Shown: positions 53,122 through 62,282 of the stretch, piece by piece
How the letters are laid out: the number at the start of each line of letters is the position of its first letter
Position numbering within the stretch: position 1 is the first letter of the stretch
Assembly (NCBI RefSeq): GCF_937127095.1
Contig: NZ_CAKZLP010000068.1
Coordinates: forward strand, 1-64,000
Direction of reading: 5' to 3'
DNA from: an uncultured Amphritea sp.
GTDB lineage: Bacteria > Pseudomonadota > Gammaproteobacteria > Pseudomonadales > Balneatricaceae
Length of the DNA: 64,000 nt
Position numbers and translations under genes: made by a program
Notes under the pieces: generated by a model
What the model was told of the DNA's origin: nothing
The model's input: the letters and a program-made list of their open reading frames with translations, nothing else
Databases searched by the model: none

Positions 53122-54261
53122 TCAGGTCATATCCTCGAAAAATTTCTTCACGCTGTCAAAGAAACCATGTTTCTTCGGCCCATGATGTTTTTGCTGTTCA
53201 TCCATAGCCGTTTCAAACTCGCGCAGCAACTCTTTCTGCTTACCGCTCAGGTTCACCGGTGTTTCAACGGTCACCCGCACCAGCAGATCACCAACAGCGC
53301 CACCGCGAACCGGCTTAATACCCTTGCCACGCAGACGGAACAGTTTTCCGGTCTGGGTTTCTGCAGGAATCTTCAGTTTAACACGGGATTCCAGCGTTGG
53401 TACTTCAAGCTCGCCACCGAGTGCCGCATCGATAAAGCTGATCGGTACTTCACAGTAAAGGTGTTTACCATCGCGTTCAAAGATCGCGTGATCACGTACA
53501 TTAACCTGTACGAACAGATCACCGGATGGACCACCATGGCTGCCCGCTTCACCCTCACCTGAGAGACGAATACGGTCACCGGTATCAACACCCGCAGGAA
53601 TTTTAACCGAGAGCTTCTTGGTTTGCTGCTTACGGCCCTGACCATGACAGCTGGTGCAAGGGTCGGAAACAACCTGACCTTCACCGTGACAGGATGGGCA
53701 GGTCTGCTGCACCGAGAAGAAGCCCTGCTGCATCCGCACCTGGCCAATACCACCACAGGTGCCACAGGTTTTAGCACTGGTGCCGGGTTTAGCGCCACTG
53801 CCATCACAGACATCACAGGGCACCAGGGTGGGTACCGTGATGGTCTTGTCGCAGCCTTTTACCGCCTCTTCAAGACTAAGATCCATGGTATAACGCAGAT
53901 CCGCGCCACGTTGCACATGGCTACGACGTCCGCCATGCCCCTGCTGGCCGAAAATATCACCGAACACATCACCGAAGATATCGCCAAAGCCACCCTGGCC
54001 GCCGCCAAAGCCGCCCTGACCACCCATGCCACCCTGATCGATACCGGCATGACCATACTGATCATATGCCGCTTTCTTCTGCTTATCGGACAGGACTTCG
54101 TATGCTTCATTCACCTCTTTAAAGGCGTCTTCCATCGATTTATCGTCAGGATTACGGTCCGGATGGTATTTCATCGCCATCCGACGAAACGCCTTTTTAA
54201 TATCCCGGTCAGAAGCGTCCCGAGAAACGCCTAACACATCGTAAAAATCTTTCTTCGACAT
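53122..54261 (-). CDS. dnaJ: Chaperone DnaJ
   Basis: A 379-residue co-chaperone. The J domain (1-70) has the HPD motif in YHPDRNPDD. The Gly/Phe-rich linker (about 75-115) follows. Four CxxCxGxG-type zinc repeats (CDVCDGSG, CGTCGGIG, CPSCHGEG, CTSCHGQG) lie near 145-205, and the client-binding C-domains complete it. It stimulates DnaK ATPase. It follows dnaK by 110 bases, which contain an attenuating hairpin. Confidence 0.98.
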   Translation of the reverse strand: MSKKDFYDVLGVSRDASDRDIKKAFRRMAMKYHPDRNPDDKSMEDAFKEVNEAYEVLSDKQKKAAYDQYGHAGIDQGGMGGQGGFGGGQGGFGDIFGDVFGDIFGQQGHGGRRSHVQRGADLRYTMDLSLEEAVKGCDKTITVPTLVPCDVCDGSGAKPGTSAKTCGTCGGIGQVRMQQGFFSVQQTCPSCHGEGQVVSDPCTSCHGQGRKQQTKKLSVKIPAGVDTGDRIRLSGEGEAGSHGGPSGDLFVQVNVRDHAIFERDGKHLYCEVPISFIDAALGGELEVPTLESRVKLKIPAETQTGKLFRLRGKGIKPVRGGAVGDLLVRVTVETPVNLSGKQKELLREFETAMDEQQKHHGPKKHGFFDSVKKFFEDMT

Positions 54262-54307
54262 AATCTATATCGCAATCCGGTTAACAACTACTTTAAATCA
54301 GCTGAGA

Positions 54308-54343
54308 ATAAAAACAGGACAACGCGGGACCGGCCCGCGCTGT
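54308..54343 (-). terminator. Hairpin with T-run between dnaK and dnaJ
   Basis: On the minus strand ACAGCGCGGG pairs with CCCGCGTTGT (one G-T pair) around CCGGT, with TTTTTATT a few bases later. It may reduce dnaJ expression relative to dnaK, as a partial terminator. Confidence 0.6.
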
Positions 54344-54371
54344 CATTTCAAGCTTGATTCATTAAATTGAC

Positions 54372-56291
54372 TTACTTTTTGTCGTCGTCTTTAACTTCTT
54401 CAAACTCTGCATCAACAGCGTCGTCTGCTGGCTCGGCCTGGGCCTGTTCACCCTGACCTTCCGCCTGTTGAGCTGCATCAGCATACATCTTCTGAGCCAG
54501 AGCAGAAACCGCTTCGGTCAGCGCTGCAGTCTTCGCATCGATAACGTCTTTATCGTCGCCTTTCAGCACGCCTTCCAGCTCTTCAATAGCGCTGTTGATG
54601 GCAGTTTTTTCCTCTTCAGTTGCCTTATCACCAGCATCTTCCAGAGTTTTCTTCGCGGAGTGAATCATCGCATCACCCTGGTTACGGGCCTGACTCATCT
54701 CTTCAAACTTCTTATCCGCTTCAGCATTGGCTTCAGCATCACGAATCATCTGTTCAACTTCTTCATCACTCAGACCGGAAGAGGCTTTGATGATAATGGA
54801 CTGCTGCTTACCGGTCGCTTTATCCTTCGCAGATACGTTGAGGATACCGTTAGCATCGATGTCGAAAACTACTTCGATCTGCGGCATACCACGCGGTGCT
54901 GGCGGAATATCAGCCAGATCGAAACGACCCAGTGACTTGTTGCCAGAGGCTTGCTTACGCTCACCCTGAACCACGTGAATGGTTACGGCAGTCTGATTGT
55001 CGTCAGCGGTAGAGAACACCTGAGACTTCTTCGTCGGGATAGTGGTGTTTTTCTCGATAACCGGAGTCGCAACGCCACCCATGGTTTCGATACCCAGGCT
55101 CAGCGGAGTCACGTCCAGCAGCAGTACGTCTTTTACATCACCGGACAGCACAGCAGCCTGGATAGATGCACCGATAGCAACCGCTTCATCAGGGTTAACG
55201 TCTTTACGGGCTTCTTTACCAAAGAACTCAGTAACGCGCTTCTGCACCATTGGCATACGGGTCTGACCACCGACCAGAATCACTTCGTCGATATCCGCTG
55301 CTGTCAGATCAGCATCTTTCAGTGCGATACGGCAAGGTTCAATCGAACGTTCAACCAGTGCTTCTACCAGAGATTCCAGTTTTGCACGGCTGATCTTAAC
55401 ATTCAGGTGCTTAGGACCGGATGCATCAGCCGTGATATACGGCAGGTTAACATCGGTAGACTGGGCAGATGACAGCTCAACTTTGGCTTTTTCTGCACCC
55501 TCTTTCAGACGCTGCAGTGCCAGTGGATCGCTGTGCAGGTCGATACCGGACTCTTTCTTAAACTCAGCCGCCAGATATTCGATCAGACGGGAGTCAAAGT
55601 CTTCACCACCAAGGAAAGTGTCACCGTTGGTGGCCAGTACTTCAAATTGGTGCTCACCATCAACTTCAGCAATTTCGATAATAGAGATATCGAAGGTACC
55701 ACCACCCAGGTCGTATACAGCGATCGTTTTATCGCCCTTAGACTTGTCCATACCGTAAGCCAGTGCCGCAGCGGTTGGCTCGTTGATAATACGCTTAACG
55801 TTCAGACCGGCAATTTTACCGGCATCTTTAGTTGCCTGACGCTGGGAGTCGTTAAAGTAGGCAGGCACGGTAATAACCGCTTCTGTCACTTCTTCACCCA
55901 GATAATCTTCTGCAGTTTTCTTCATCTTCTTCAGAATCTCTGCAGAGATCTGTGGTGCAGCCATTTTTTTATCGTTTACCTGAACCCAGGCATCGCCATT
56001 GTCAGCTTCGATAATTTTATACGGCACCATTTTGATATCTTTCTGAACCACGTCATCTTTAAAGCGACGGCCGATCAGACGCTTAATCGCAAACAGTGTG
56101 TTGTTCGGGTTGGTAACTGCCTGGCGCTTAGCCGGCTGACCAACCAGGATCTCACCATCAGCAGCGTATGCGATGATGGACGGGGTGGTACGATCACCCT
56201 CAGCGTTTTCAATAACCCGTGGCTTATCGCCATCCATAACAGCAACACAAGAGTTAGTTGTGCCCAGGTCAATACCGATAATTCTACCCAT
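54372..56291 (-). CDS. dnaK: Chaperone DnaK (Hsp70)
   Basis: A 639-residue Hsp70. The nucleotide-binding part starts GRIIGIDLGTTNSCVAV and contains YDLGGGTFDISI near residue 195. The linker region DVLLLDVTPLSLGIET precedes the substrate domain, and a Gln/Ala/Asp-rich C-terminal tail ends in KDDDKK. The ATG at 56291 is preceded by GGAG. A sigma-32 promoter lies about 65-90 bases upstream, and grpE precedes it. Confidence 0.98.
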   Translation of the reverse strand: MGRIIGIDLGTTNSCVAVMDGDKPRVIENAEGDRTTPSIIAYAADGEILVGQPAKRQAVTNPNNTLFAIKRLIGRRFKDDVVQKDIKMVPYKIIEADNGDAWVQVNDKKMAAPQISAEILKKMKKTAEDYLGEEVTEAVITVPAYFNDSQRQATKDAGKIAGLNVKRIINEPTAAALAYGMDKSKGDKTIAVYDLGGGTFDISIIEIAEVDGEHQFEVLATNGDTFLGGEDFDSRLIEYLAAEFKKESGIDLHSDPLALQRLKEGAEKAKVELSSAQSTDVNLPYITADASGPKHLNVKISRAKLESLVEALVERSIEPCRIALKDADLTAADIDEVILVGGQTRMPMVQKRVTEFFGKEARKDVNPDEAVAIGASIQAAVLSGDVKDVLLLDVTPLSLGIETMGGVATPVIEKNTTIPTKKSQVFSTADDNQTAVTIHVVQGERKQASGNKSLGRFDLADIPPAPRGMPQIEVVFDIDANGILNVSAKDKATGKQQSIIIKASSGLSDEEVEQMIRDAEANAEADKKFEEMSQARNQGDAMIHSAKKTLEDAGDKATEEEKTAINSAIEELEGVLKGDDKDVIDAKTAALTEAVSALAQKMYADAAQQAEGQGEQAQAEPADDAVDAEFEEVKDDDKK

Positions 56292-56354
56292 TTCTATCAC
56301 TCCAGTAATTCTGTGTCCGTTCTGACGGACGAAATTCTTTTGAACTTGCTAGCT

Positions 56355-56382
56355 ATATTGGTGCTGATTTGCCAGTTTCAAG
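56355..56382 (-). promoter_or_regulatory. Sigma-32 heat-shock promoter of dnaK
   Basis: On the minus strand CTTGAAA (-35), 14 bases, then CCAATAT (-10; consensus CCCATNT, one mismatch). It lies between grpE and dnaK. Confidence 0.8.
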
Positions 56383-56389
56383 TCCTGAC

Positions 56390-56983
56390 TTATTCTGCGC
56401 CTTTAGAAACAATGACCATCGCCGGACGAATCAGACGACCGTTGAGGCTATAACCCTTCTGCATCACCGCCATCACACTGTTGGCCGGGACATCGGGGTT
56501 AGGCACCATCGACATCGCTTGATGAAACTCAGGATTAAACGGCTCACCAACAGGGTTATGCTGATCTACCTTGAATTTACCCAGGCCGGTGATGAACATA
56601 TTCAATGTCATCTCCACACCTTCACGCAGAACCACAACCGCTTCATCATCGCTGCTGGATGCTTCAATCGCCCGTTCCAGACTGTCTACTACCGGCAGCA
56701 GCTCATTGGCAAACTTCTCCAACGCAAACTTATGGGCTTTTTCAACATCCTGTTCTGCCCGGCGACGGATATTCTGCATCTCTGCACGGGTTCGCAGTTC
56801 CTGATCTTTAAGAGCAGCAACCTGATCCTGGGCCTGGGCTAACTCCAGTTGTAACGTATCGATATCTGCAACCTCTGCAGCGACCGGCTCAACGGTTTCG
56901 TCAGCGGCCACGGTTTCATCGACCGCTTCAGTTACTGCATCTGGCTGCTGATCTTCAACCTGAGTCTTATCTTCGCCTGCCAT
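56390..56983 (-). CDS. grpE: Nucleotide exchange factor GrpE
   Basis: A 197-residue protein with an acidic, valine/alanine-rich N-terminal tail, a long coiled coil (ELAQAQDQVAALKDQ onward) and a C-terminal beta part with the signature EFHQAMSM and VMQKGYSLNGRLIRPAMV. It releases ADP from DnaK. The ATG at 56983 is preceded by GGAG. It opens the grpE-dnaK-dnaJ cluster from its own sigma-32 promoter. Confidence 0.97.
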   Translation of the reverse strand: MAGEDKTQVEDQQPDAVTEAVDETVAADETVEPVAAEVADIDTLQLELAQAQDQVAALKDQELRTRAEMQNIRRRAEQDVEKAHKFALEKFANELLPVVDSLERAIEASSSDDEAVVVLREGVEMTLNMFITGLGKFKVDQHNPVGEPFNPEFHQAMSMVPNPDVPANSVMAVMQKGYSLNGRLIRPAMVIVSKGAE

Positions 56984-57028
56984 CACTTTCTCCAACCATC
57001 TGATATGTGAGTTTTCTGTTGAGCTTTA

Positions 57029-57056
57029 ATATGGGGCTAAGACAACAGGATTCAAG
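57029..57056 (-). promoter_or_regulatory. Sigma-32 heat-shock promoter of grpE
   Basis: On the minus strand CTTGAAT (-35), 14 bases, CCCATAT (-10): an almost perfect heat-shock promoter about 46 bases upstream of the grpE start. Confidence 0.88.
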
Positions 57057-57099
57057 TGGATATTTTTAGATTTTTTTAACCAGACTGAGCAGTTAGTGA

Positions 57100-57128
57100 T
57101 TGCGCTGGCCTGATTATTGGCATATACA
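57100..57128 (+). promoter_or_regulatory. Candidate sigma-70 promoter of recN
   Basis: TTGCGC (-35) and TATACA (-10) with 17-base spacing, placed so that the LexA box covers the expected transcription start. Confidence 0.55.
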
Positions 57129-57135
57129 TTAACCA

Positions 57136-57151
57136 CTGTATAAAAACACAG
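57136..57151 (+). promoter_or_regulatory. LexA (SOS) box of recN
   Basis: CTGT-ATAAAAAC-ACAG matches the LexA consensus CTGT-N8-ACAG exactly and lies 10 bases before the recN start. recN is a classic SOS gene, so the call is firm. Confidence 0.88.
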
Positions 57152-57161
57152 ACTGATGGTT

Positions 57162-58829
57162 ATGCTGACTCAACTGAACATTCGCAACTACGCTATTGTT
57201 GAAGAACTGGACCTGGAGCTGGAGAACGGCATGACCGTTGTCAGCGGCGAAACCGGGGCAGGCAAATCTATTATGCTCGATGCGCTGGGGCTTACCCTGG
57301 GCGACCGCGCCGATATGGGCTCGGTGCGAAAGGGCGCTGAACGGGCAGAAATTATTGCCAGCTTCGACATCTCAAACATCCCGACAGCCAGAAAATGGCT
57401 TAAACACCAGGATCTCGACGACGATGAGTGCATTCTCCGCCGGGTGATTACCACCGAAGGGCGTTCAAGAAGCTATATCAACGGCAGTCCCTGCCCGATC
57501 AACAAAGTCCGCGAGCTGGGTGAGTATCTGATCGAGATTCACGGCCAGCATGAACATCAGCGCTTGTTGAAGAAAGATCACCACCGCCACCTGCTGGATG
57601 CCTATTCCGGCAAAGGCGAACTGGCTGGCACCACCCGTAAACTATTTCGCCACTGGCAGGGGCTGAATAGCCGACTACGCCAGCTCTCAGCCCAGAGCGA
57701 AGAGCAAACCGCCCGGCTGCAATTACTGAGCTATCAGGCTGAAGAATTAGAACAGCTGGGCATGGCTGAAGGTGAATATGAAAAACTGGCTGAGGAACAA
57801 AGCACACTGGCCAATGCCGGTGAGATTCTGCAGTCCGGCCAACAGGTATTGCAACTGACCAGTCAGGATGAAGAGATCAACTGCTTAAGCCTGCTCAATC
57901 AGTGTCAGCATCTGCTGGGCAAAATAAAAAGCTCCTCACCCTCTGTCAGACAAACCATTGAGATGCTCAACAGCGCTCAGATCCAGATAGAAGAAGCCGC
58001 CCAGGAGATTAGCCATTACATGGACCGGGTCGAACTGAACCCGAAACGTCAGGCTGATGTTGAAGAGCGGCTCAGCAGCATTTTTGACATGGCCCGCAAA
58101 CACCGCATCTCTGCAGAACAGATGCCGCAGTTCTATCAGGACATTCAAAAAGAACTGGAAGGCCTGAGTATGTCAGATCAGGCACTGGAGCAGTTACACG
58201 AGGAAACAGAGAAGGCACGTCAGGCGTTTATCAAAAGCGCTGAAACGCTGAGCGCCGCACGTAAAAAAGCGTCACTGGCACTAAAAAATGATGTTAACAA
58301 ACAACTTCACAGTCTGGGCATGACCGCAGCAGAGTTAAGCGTGTCGATCACCCCTTATGACAAAGACCAGCTAAGTGCTCACGGTCTGGAAGAGGTTGAA
58401 TTTCTGATTACCACCAACGCCGGTCAGCCACCCCGTCCGCTAAATAAAGTGGCTTCAGGCGGCGAGCTGTCAAGGATATCCCTGGCCATTCAGGTCATTA
58501 CCGCACAAACGTCCAGTACACCAACGCTGATCTTTGATGAGGTCGATGTCGGTATCGGTGGTGCTATTGCCGAGGTGGTTGGCCGACTGTTGCGCCAGCT
58601 GGGCGAAAACAGTCAGATACTGGTTGTTACCCACCAGCCGCAGGTTGCCTCTCAGGGGCACCAGCACCTGTTCGTTAGCAAACAAACCGTTAAAGATAAA
58701 ACCATTACCCGCATCGACCGGCTCAACATGAATCAGCGCGTCGGCGAAGTAGCCCGCATGTTAGGCGGCATCGATGTCACCGAAACATCGCTGGATCATG
58801 CCCGCGAGATGCTCGGCCTGGATGGATAA
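57162..58829 (+). CDS. recN: DNA repair protein RecN
   Basis: A 555-residue SMC-like ATPase for double-strand-break repair. Walker A GETGAGKS lies near residue 30, a long coiled-coil middle (about 150-360) follows, then the signature LNKVASGGELSRISLA and Walker B TLIFDEVDVGIGG near 460-485. The ATG at 57162 fits the family start MLTQLNIRNYAIVE; the ATG two codons earlier is possible. The ribosome site is weak. A LexA box just upstream indicates SOS control. Confidence 0.96.
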   Translation: MLTQLNIRNYAIVEELDLELENGMTVVSGETGAGKSIMLDALGLTLGDRADMGSVRKGAERAEIIASFDISNIPTARKWLKHQDLDDDECILRRVITTEGRSRSYINGSPCPINKVRELGEYLIEIHGQHEHQRLLKKDHHRHLLDAYSGKGELAGTTRKLFRHWQGLNSRLRQLSAQSEEQTARLQLLSYQAEELEQLGMAEGEYEKLAEEQSTLANAGEILQSGQQVLQLTSQDEEINCLSLLNQCQHLLGKIKSSSPSVRQTIEMLNSAQIQIEEAAQEISHYMDRVELNPKRQADVEERLSSIFDMARKHRISAEQMPQFYQDIQKELEGLSMSDQALEQLHEETEKARQAFIKSAETLSAARKKASLALKNDVNKQLHSLGMTAAELSVSITPYDKDQLSAHGLEEVEFLITTNAGQPPRPLNKVASGGELSRISLAIQVITAQTSSTPTLIFDEVDVGIGGAIAEVVGRLLRQLGENSQILVVTHQPQVASQGHQHLFVSKQTVKDKTITRIDRLNMNQRVGEVARMLGGIDVTETSLDHAREMLGLDG

Positions 58830-58871
58830 CAAGCGAATATAACTCGCCGATAGCGTTGACTGACTGCATAG

Positions 58872-58897
58872 AAAAACCGGCCAGGCCGGTTTTTTTT
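58872..58897. terminator. Bidirectional terminator between recN and fur
   Basis: ACCGGCC and GGCCGGT pair around one central A, with eight T downstream on the plus strand and an A-run on the other side that could serve fur. Confidence 0.85.
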
Positions 58898-58921
58898 ATA
58901 TCTGAAATATTTTCACAACGC

Positions 58922-59347
58922 TTATTTAGGGCTGCAGCCATCGGCGCACTCGCCGTACAGATAGAGAGTCCGGTCAGTAATTTTAAATCCCAGCTCCTGA
59001 GCGATCTGATCCTGACGTTTTTTTAGCGCAGGATCGCTAAACTCGCGCACTTTGCCACACTTCACACAAACAATATGGTCGTGCTGCTCATCCTGAGTCA
59101 GTTCAAAAACTGAATGACCGCCTTCAAAATGATGCCGTGAAACAAGACCTGCAGCCTCAAACTGAGTCAGAACACGATAAACCGTTGCCAGTCCAACATC
59201 TTCGTTATGTTCCAGCAGAAGCTTGTAAATATCTTCTGCACTGAAATGATCACTTTCGCCTGCTCTCTCAAGAATTTGATAAATTTTCACCCGAGGCAGG
59301 GTAACCTTCAGGCCAGCTTTACGTAATTCTTGATTTTCAAGTGCCAT
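58922..59347 (-). CDS. fur: Ferric uptake regulator Fur
   Basis: A 141-residue iron-responsive repressor. It has the winged helix with SAEDIYKLLLEHNEDVGLATVYR, split by one turn, and the metal-binding region HHFEGGHSVFEL with HDHIVCVKCGKV. A late CADGCSP supplies further zinc ligands. It binds Fe2+ and represses iron-uptake genes. It is divergent from bamE with a 90-base gap, the usual neighbour pair. I saw no clear Fur box in its own upstream region. Confidence 0.97.
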   Translation of the reverse strand: MALENQELRKAGLKVTLPRVKIYQILERAGESDHFSAEDIYKLLLEHNEDVGLATVYRVLTQFEAAGLVSRHHFEGGHSVFELTQDEQHDHIVCVKCGKVREFSDPALKKRQDQIAQELGFKITDRTLYLYGECADGCSPK

Positions 59348-59386
59348 AATCTTTCTCTATGATGTTTATCTCAACGAATGTTAGAC

Positions 59387-59415
59387 TTGCGAACTCAATT
59401 ATCTGATTTTATACG
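59387..59415 (+). promoter_or_regulatory. Candidate sigma-70 promoter of bamE
   Basis: TTGCGA, 17 bases, TATACG, followed by the bamE start about 23 bases downstream. Confidence 0.5.
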
Positions 59416-59437
59416 CGAAAGTGGAAGTCATTTACTA

Positions 59438-59776
59438 ATGCAAAAAATTCTTATTAGCGTTATCGCCGCTATTTTACTGGCCGGGTGCGCCGAGTTCCCC
59501 GGTGTTTACAAGATTGATATTCCACAGGGCAATGTGGTTACCCAGGAGATGGTAGATACTCTCCGCCCGGGAATGACTCAGAACCAGGTGCGTTATGTGC
59601 TGGGTACACCGCTGGTGACCGACAGCTTCAACAACAATCGCTGGGACTACATCTACCGTAATCAATCGGGTGAAACCGGTGTTATCACCCAGCAAAGCCT
59701 GACCATTCTGTTCGATGCCAACGGCAACCTGTCGGGCATGGCGGGTGATTTCCGCCCCGGCGGTGGTCAGCAGTAA
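59438..59776 (+). CDS. bamE: Outer-membrane lipoprotein BamE
   Basis: A 112-residue lipoprotein with lipobox LLAGC (cysteine near residue 17), then KIDIPQGNVV, the family motif LRPGMTQNQVRYVLGTP and WDYIYRNQ. It is a small subunit of the BAM complex that inserts outer-membrane proteins. The ATG at 59438 gives a proper lipoprotein signal; the frame extends upstream but without a signal. A strong terminator follows. Confidence 0.94.
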   Translation: MQKILISVIAAILLAGCAEFPGVYKIDIPQGNVVTQEMVDTLRPGMTQNQVRYVLGTPLVTDSFNNNRWDYIYRNQSGETGVITQQSLTILFDANGNLSGMAGDFRPGGGQQ

Positions 59777-59795
59777 CGACCGTCTCACTGGCGCA

Positions 59796-59823
59796 TAAAA
59801 AACCGGACCTCGTCCGGTTTTTT
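59796..59823 (+). terminator. Rho-independent terminator after bamE
   Basis: AACCGGAC and GTCCGGTT with a three-base loop, followed by six T. An A-run on the opposite side suggests some activity in both directions. Confidence 0.88.
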
Positions 59824-59887
59824 ACGTTTCAACGAAGCTCTGTGTTACAAAGGTTCTGCTACAAAGACTCTGCCACACAAAACGTTC

Positions 59888-59910
59888 GATCTGACAAACT
59901 CAGTCAGATC
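59888..59910. repeat. Inverted repeat at the rnfH stop codon
   Basis: GATCTGAC and GTCAGATC flank a seven-base loop. On the minus strand it overlaps the end of the rnfH gene and is followed by GAACGTTTTG, a possible weak terminator. Confidence 0.5.
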
Positions 59911-60211
59911 AACCCTGCGCGTCTCGCTCTGCTTTCGCTTTTGCCGCCCGGCGTGCTCGCACCTCTTTCGGATCGGCAATCAGCGGCCGATAGATTTCAA
60001 CCCGCTGATCTGGCTTAAGAATATGCGTTTTCGGATCGGCTATCGCCTTACCAAAGATCCCCATCGGATCGCTCTCAACATTGATCTGCGGAAAGATCTG
60101 CGCAATATGCGATTGCACCACCGCTTCATAGGCAGAACATCCCTCTTCCACCTGCAGCGCGATAATCTTCTGCTCATCAGGCAGTGCGTATGCCACTTCA
60201 ACTTTAATCAT
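59909..60211 (-). CDS. rnfH: RnfH/RatB-family ubiquitin-like-fold protein
   Basis: A 100-residue protein starting MIKVEVAYALPDEQ with late IEIYRPL-type motif (here VEIYRPLIADPKEVRARRA). It belongs to the UPF0125/RnfH family, usually encoded next to ratA. Its function is not established. It follows ratA by 63 bases. Confidence 0.88.
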   Translation of the reverse strand: MIKVEVAYALPDEQKIIALQVEEGCSAYEAVVQSHIAQIFPQINVESDPMGIFGKAIADPKTHILKPDQRVEIYRPLIADPKEVRARRAAKAKAERDAQG

Positions 60212-60274
60212 GCCCGTTACCTAAATCCTTACGCCCTTAACTCTGAAGAGCCAGCCCTGAAGCCGCTTAGCCAT

Positions 60275-60706
60275 TCAGCCATAGACCTGATCGGCGCGAC
60301 TAACAAACGCGTCAACCATCGTCGCCGCCATCTGATTAAACACTTTACTCATCGCCAGATTTGTCAGCTTACCGGAAAAATCAAAAGTCATGCTCAGGCT
60401 CACTTTACATGCCTCATCACTCAAAGGCTTGAATGTCCACACCCCTGACAAGCTGGAAAATGGCCCTTCAACCAGTTCAATACGGATCATTTCCGGACGT
60501 TCCAGTTGATTGCGGGTGGTAAAACTATACTTGAGGCCCGCCTTGGCAACCTTCAGACTCGCCTGCATCGTTGTCTCAGTCGACTCAATCAGTGTGCTAC
60601 CGGCGCACCAGGGTAAAAACTGAGGATAGTTTTCCACATCATTTACCAGATCAAACATCTGCTCTGCCGTATGGAGCACCAGGGCACTCCGGTCTACCTG
60701 TGTCAT
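60275..60706 (-). CDS. ratA: RatA-type SRPBCC protein
   Basis: A 143-residue START/SRPBCC-fold protein with LVNDVENYPQFLPWC near residue 20 and PFSSLSGVWTFKPL near 85. E. coli RatA was described as a ribosome-association toxin, while homologues (Coq10) bind ubiquinone and support respiration; the second role is better founded. The ATG at 60706 is chosen from the family start MTQVDRSALV. It precedes rnfH, as usual, opposite smpB. Confidence 0.9.
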   Translation of the reverse strand: MTQVDRSALVLHTAEQMFDLVNDVENYPQFLPWCAGSTLIESTETTMQASLKVAKAGLKYSFTTRNQLERPEMIRIELVEGPFSSLSGVWTFKPLSDEACKVSLSMTFDFSGKLTNLAMSKVFNQMAATMVDAFVSRADQVYG

Positions 60707-60710
60707 GCGC

Positions 60711-62075
60711 TCAGCCCAGCTTATCAATCAGATTGAAAATAAAGATCGCAGCAACTGCGACCGGAGCAATATAACGGATCGCGACCGACCAGGCCAGATA
60801 GTAAGCCGGATTAGAAACCGCCAGTTCATCGCGCGTAATACGCTGGGTCAGCACCCAGCCCGTAAAGCAGGCGATAAGCAAACCACCCAGTGGCAGGAAT
60901 ATATTAGCGGTAATAAAGTCGAGGAAATCGAAAATATTCATACCGAACAGTGATACATCACTGCCGAAGTTAAACGAACTCAGTGCCGCGATGCCCATCA
61001 GCCATACCACCAGCCCCAGCATAATGCAGACAGGCCCCCGTTTCAGGCCAAAGCGCTCAACCATCCAGGCAACCCCCGGTTCCATCAGCGAGATCGCCGA
61101 GGTCCAGGCGGCCAGCGCCACCAGCACAAAGAACAGAAAGCCAAACACCTGACCACCGGGCATATGGCCAAAGGCCACCGGCAAGGTAATAAACATCAGA
61201 CCAGGCCCCGCGCCGGGGTCCAGCCCATTAGCAAAAACGATCGGGAAAATCGCCATCCCTGCCACCAGCGCCACAATCGTGTCCAGTGCAGCAATCGTCA
61301 ACACGGTTCCACCAATCGAAGCCTTCTTAGGCATATAAGATCCGTATGCCATGATCGACCCCATCCCCAGCGACAGGGTAAAAAACGAGTGCCCCAACGC
61401 TACCAGCACCGCATTCCAGGACAGTTCCGATGGATCAAAATGGAACAAAAAATCCAGACCTTCACCAAACGAGCCGGAGGTCATCGAATAGCCTAGCAAC
61501 AGCAACAGCAACACAAACAGTGCTGGCATCATAATCTTAGTAGCGCGTTCCAGACCTTTGTTAACGCCACCCAGCAATACCACCATCACCAGCACCACAA
61601 ACACGGAATGCCAGATCAGCAGAGCCTGAGGGTTAGCCAACAGCTCATTGAATGCTTTACCCGCCTGTTCACTACCAATATCAAGAAACTCACCATTTGC
61701 CATGGACGCCACATAGGCCAGCACCCATCCGGCCACCACCGAATAGAAAGAGAAGATCAGAAACCCGGCTAATGCACCCACCCAGCCGACCAGAGCCCAC
61801 TTAGGTGACTGATCCGACTCGATGGCGACCTCCCGCATTGAGTTAATCGGGCTTTGACGCCCACGCCGTCCTACCAGCACCTCAGCCATCATAATCGGCA
61901 CGCCGACCGCAAGAATAAACACCAGATACATCAGGACGAATGCACCGCCACCATTCTCACCTGCAATATAGGGAAACTTCCAGATATTACCCAGGCCAAC
62001 AGCAGAACCGGTCGCAGCCATAATAAAGACCCAGCGACTGGCCCATGAACCATGAATATTTTGACGATCTTTCAT
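60711..62075 (-). CDS. Sodium-dependent NSS-family transporter
   Basis: A 454-residue transporter with about 11-12 TM helices. The N-terminal segment WASRWVFIMAATGSAVGLGN onward contains the sodium and substrate sites of the SNF/LeuT fold; LGHSFFTLSLGMGSIMAYGSY near residue 230 is another hallmark. It imports an amino acid or related solute with Na+, consistent with a marine host, although the substrate is unclear. It lies four bases upstream of ratA, so they may share a transcript. Confidence 0.9.
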   Translation of the reverse strand: MKDRQNIHGSWASRWVFIMAATGSAVGLGNIWKFPYIAGENGGGAFVLMYLVFILAVGVPIMMAEVLVGRRGRQSPINSMREVAIESDQSPKWALVGWVGALAGFLIFSFYSVVAGWVLAYVASMANGEFLDIGSEQAGKAFNELLANPQALLIWHSVFVVLVMVVLLGGVNKGLERATKIMMPALFVLLLLLLGYSMTSGSFGEGLDFLFHFDPSELSWNAVLVALGHSFFTLSLGMGSIMAYGSYMPKKASIGGTVLTIAALDTIVALVAGMAIFPIVFANGLDPGAGPGLMFITLPVAFGHMPGGQVFGFLFFVLVALAAWTSAISLMEPGVAWMVERFGLKRGPVCIMLGLVVWLMGIAALSSFNFGSDVSLFGMNIFDFLDFITANIFLPLGGLLIACFTGWVLTQRITRDELAVSNPAYYLAWSVAIRYIAPVAVAAIFIFNLIDKLG

Positions 62076-62268
62076 CTGAATCTCTTAACGTAGGCGGATA
62101 TTTCAAACAACTCATGCGAATCGTTAAACAGCCCGGCATTGTCCTTATTTTGGCCACTCAATTCAATGACACAGGCCAGCCCCCGGCAAAAAACCCTTTT
62201 TCACTCAGCAATACACAGACTCAAGCCCCTCGCCACTCAATTCTCTTTCATTGAACTGTAACGCTCTA

Positions 62269-62274
62269 TATAAT
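62269..62274 (+). promoter_or_regulatory. smpB -10 box, eight bases before the start codon
   Basis: A perfect TATAAT is followed by CCCGCCCC and then the smpB ATG. Transcription should start within about two bases of the ATG. No Shine-Dalgarno sequence is present. The -35 region is poor. Confidence 0.55.
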
Positions 62275-62282
62275 CCCGCCCC

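Noticed and set aside
55533..56453. Plus-strand open frame of 306 residues
   Set aside because: Opposite the highly conserved dnaK; low-stop frames opposite dnaK genes are a well-known artefact.
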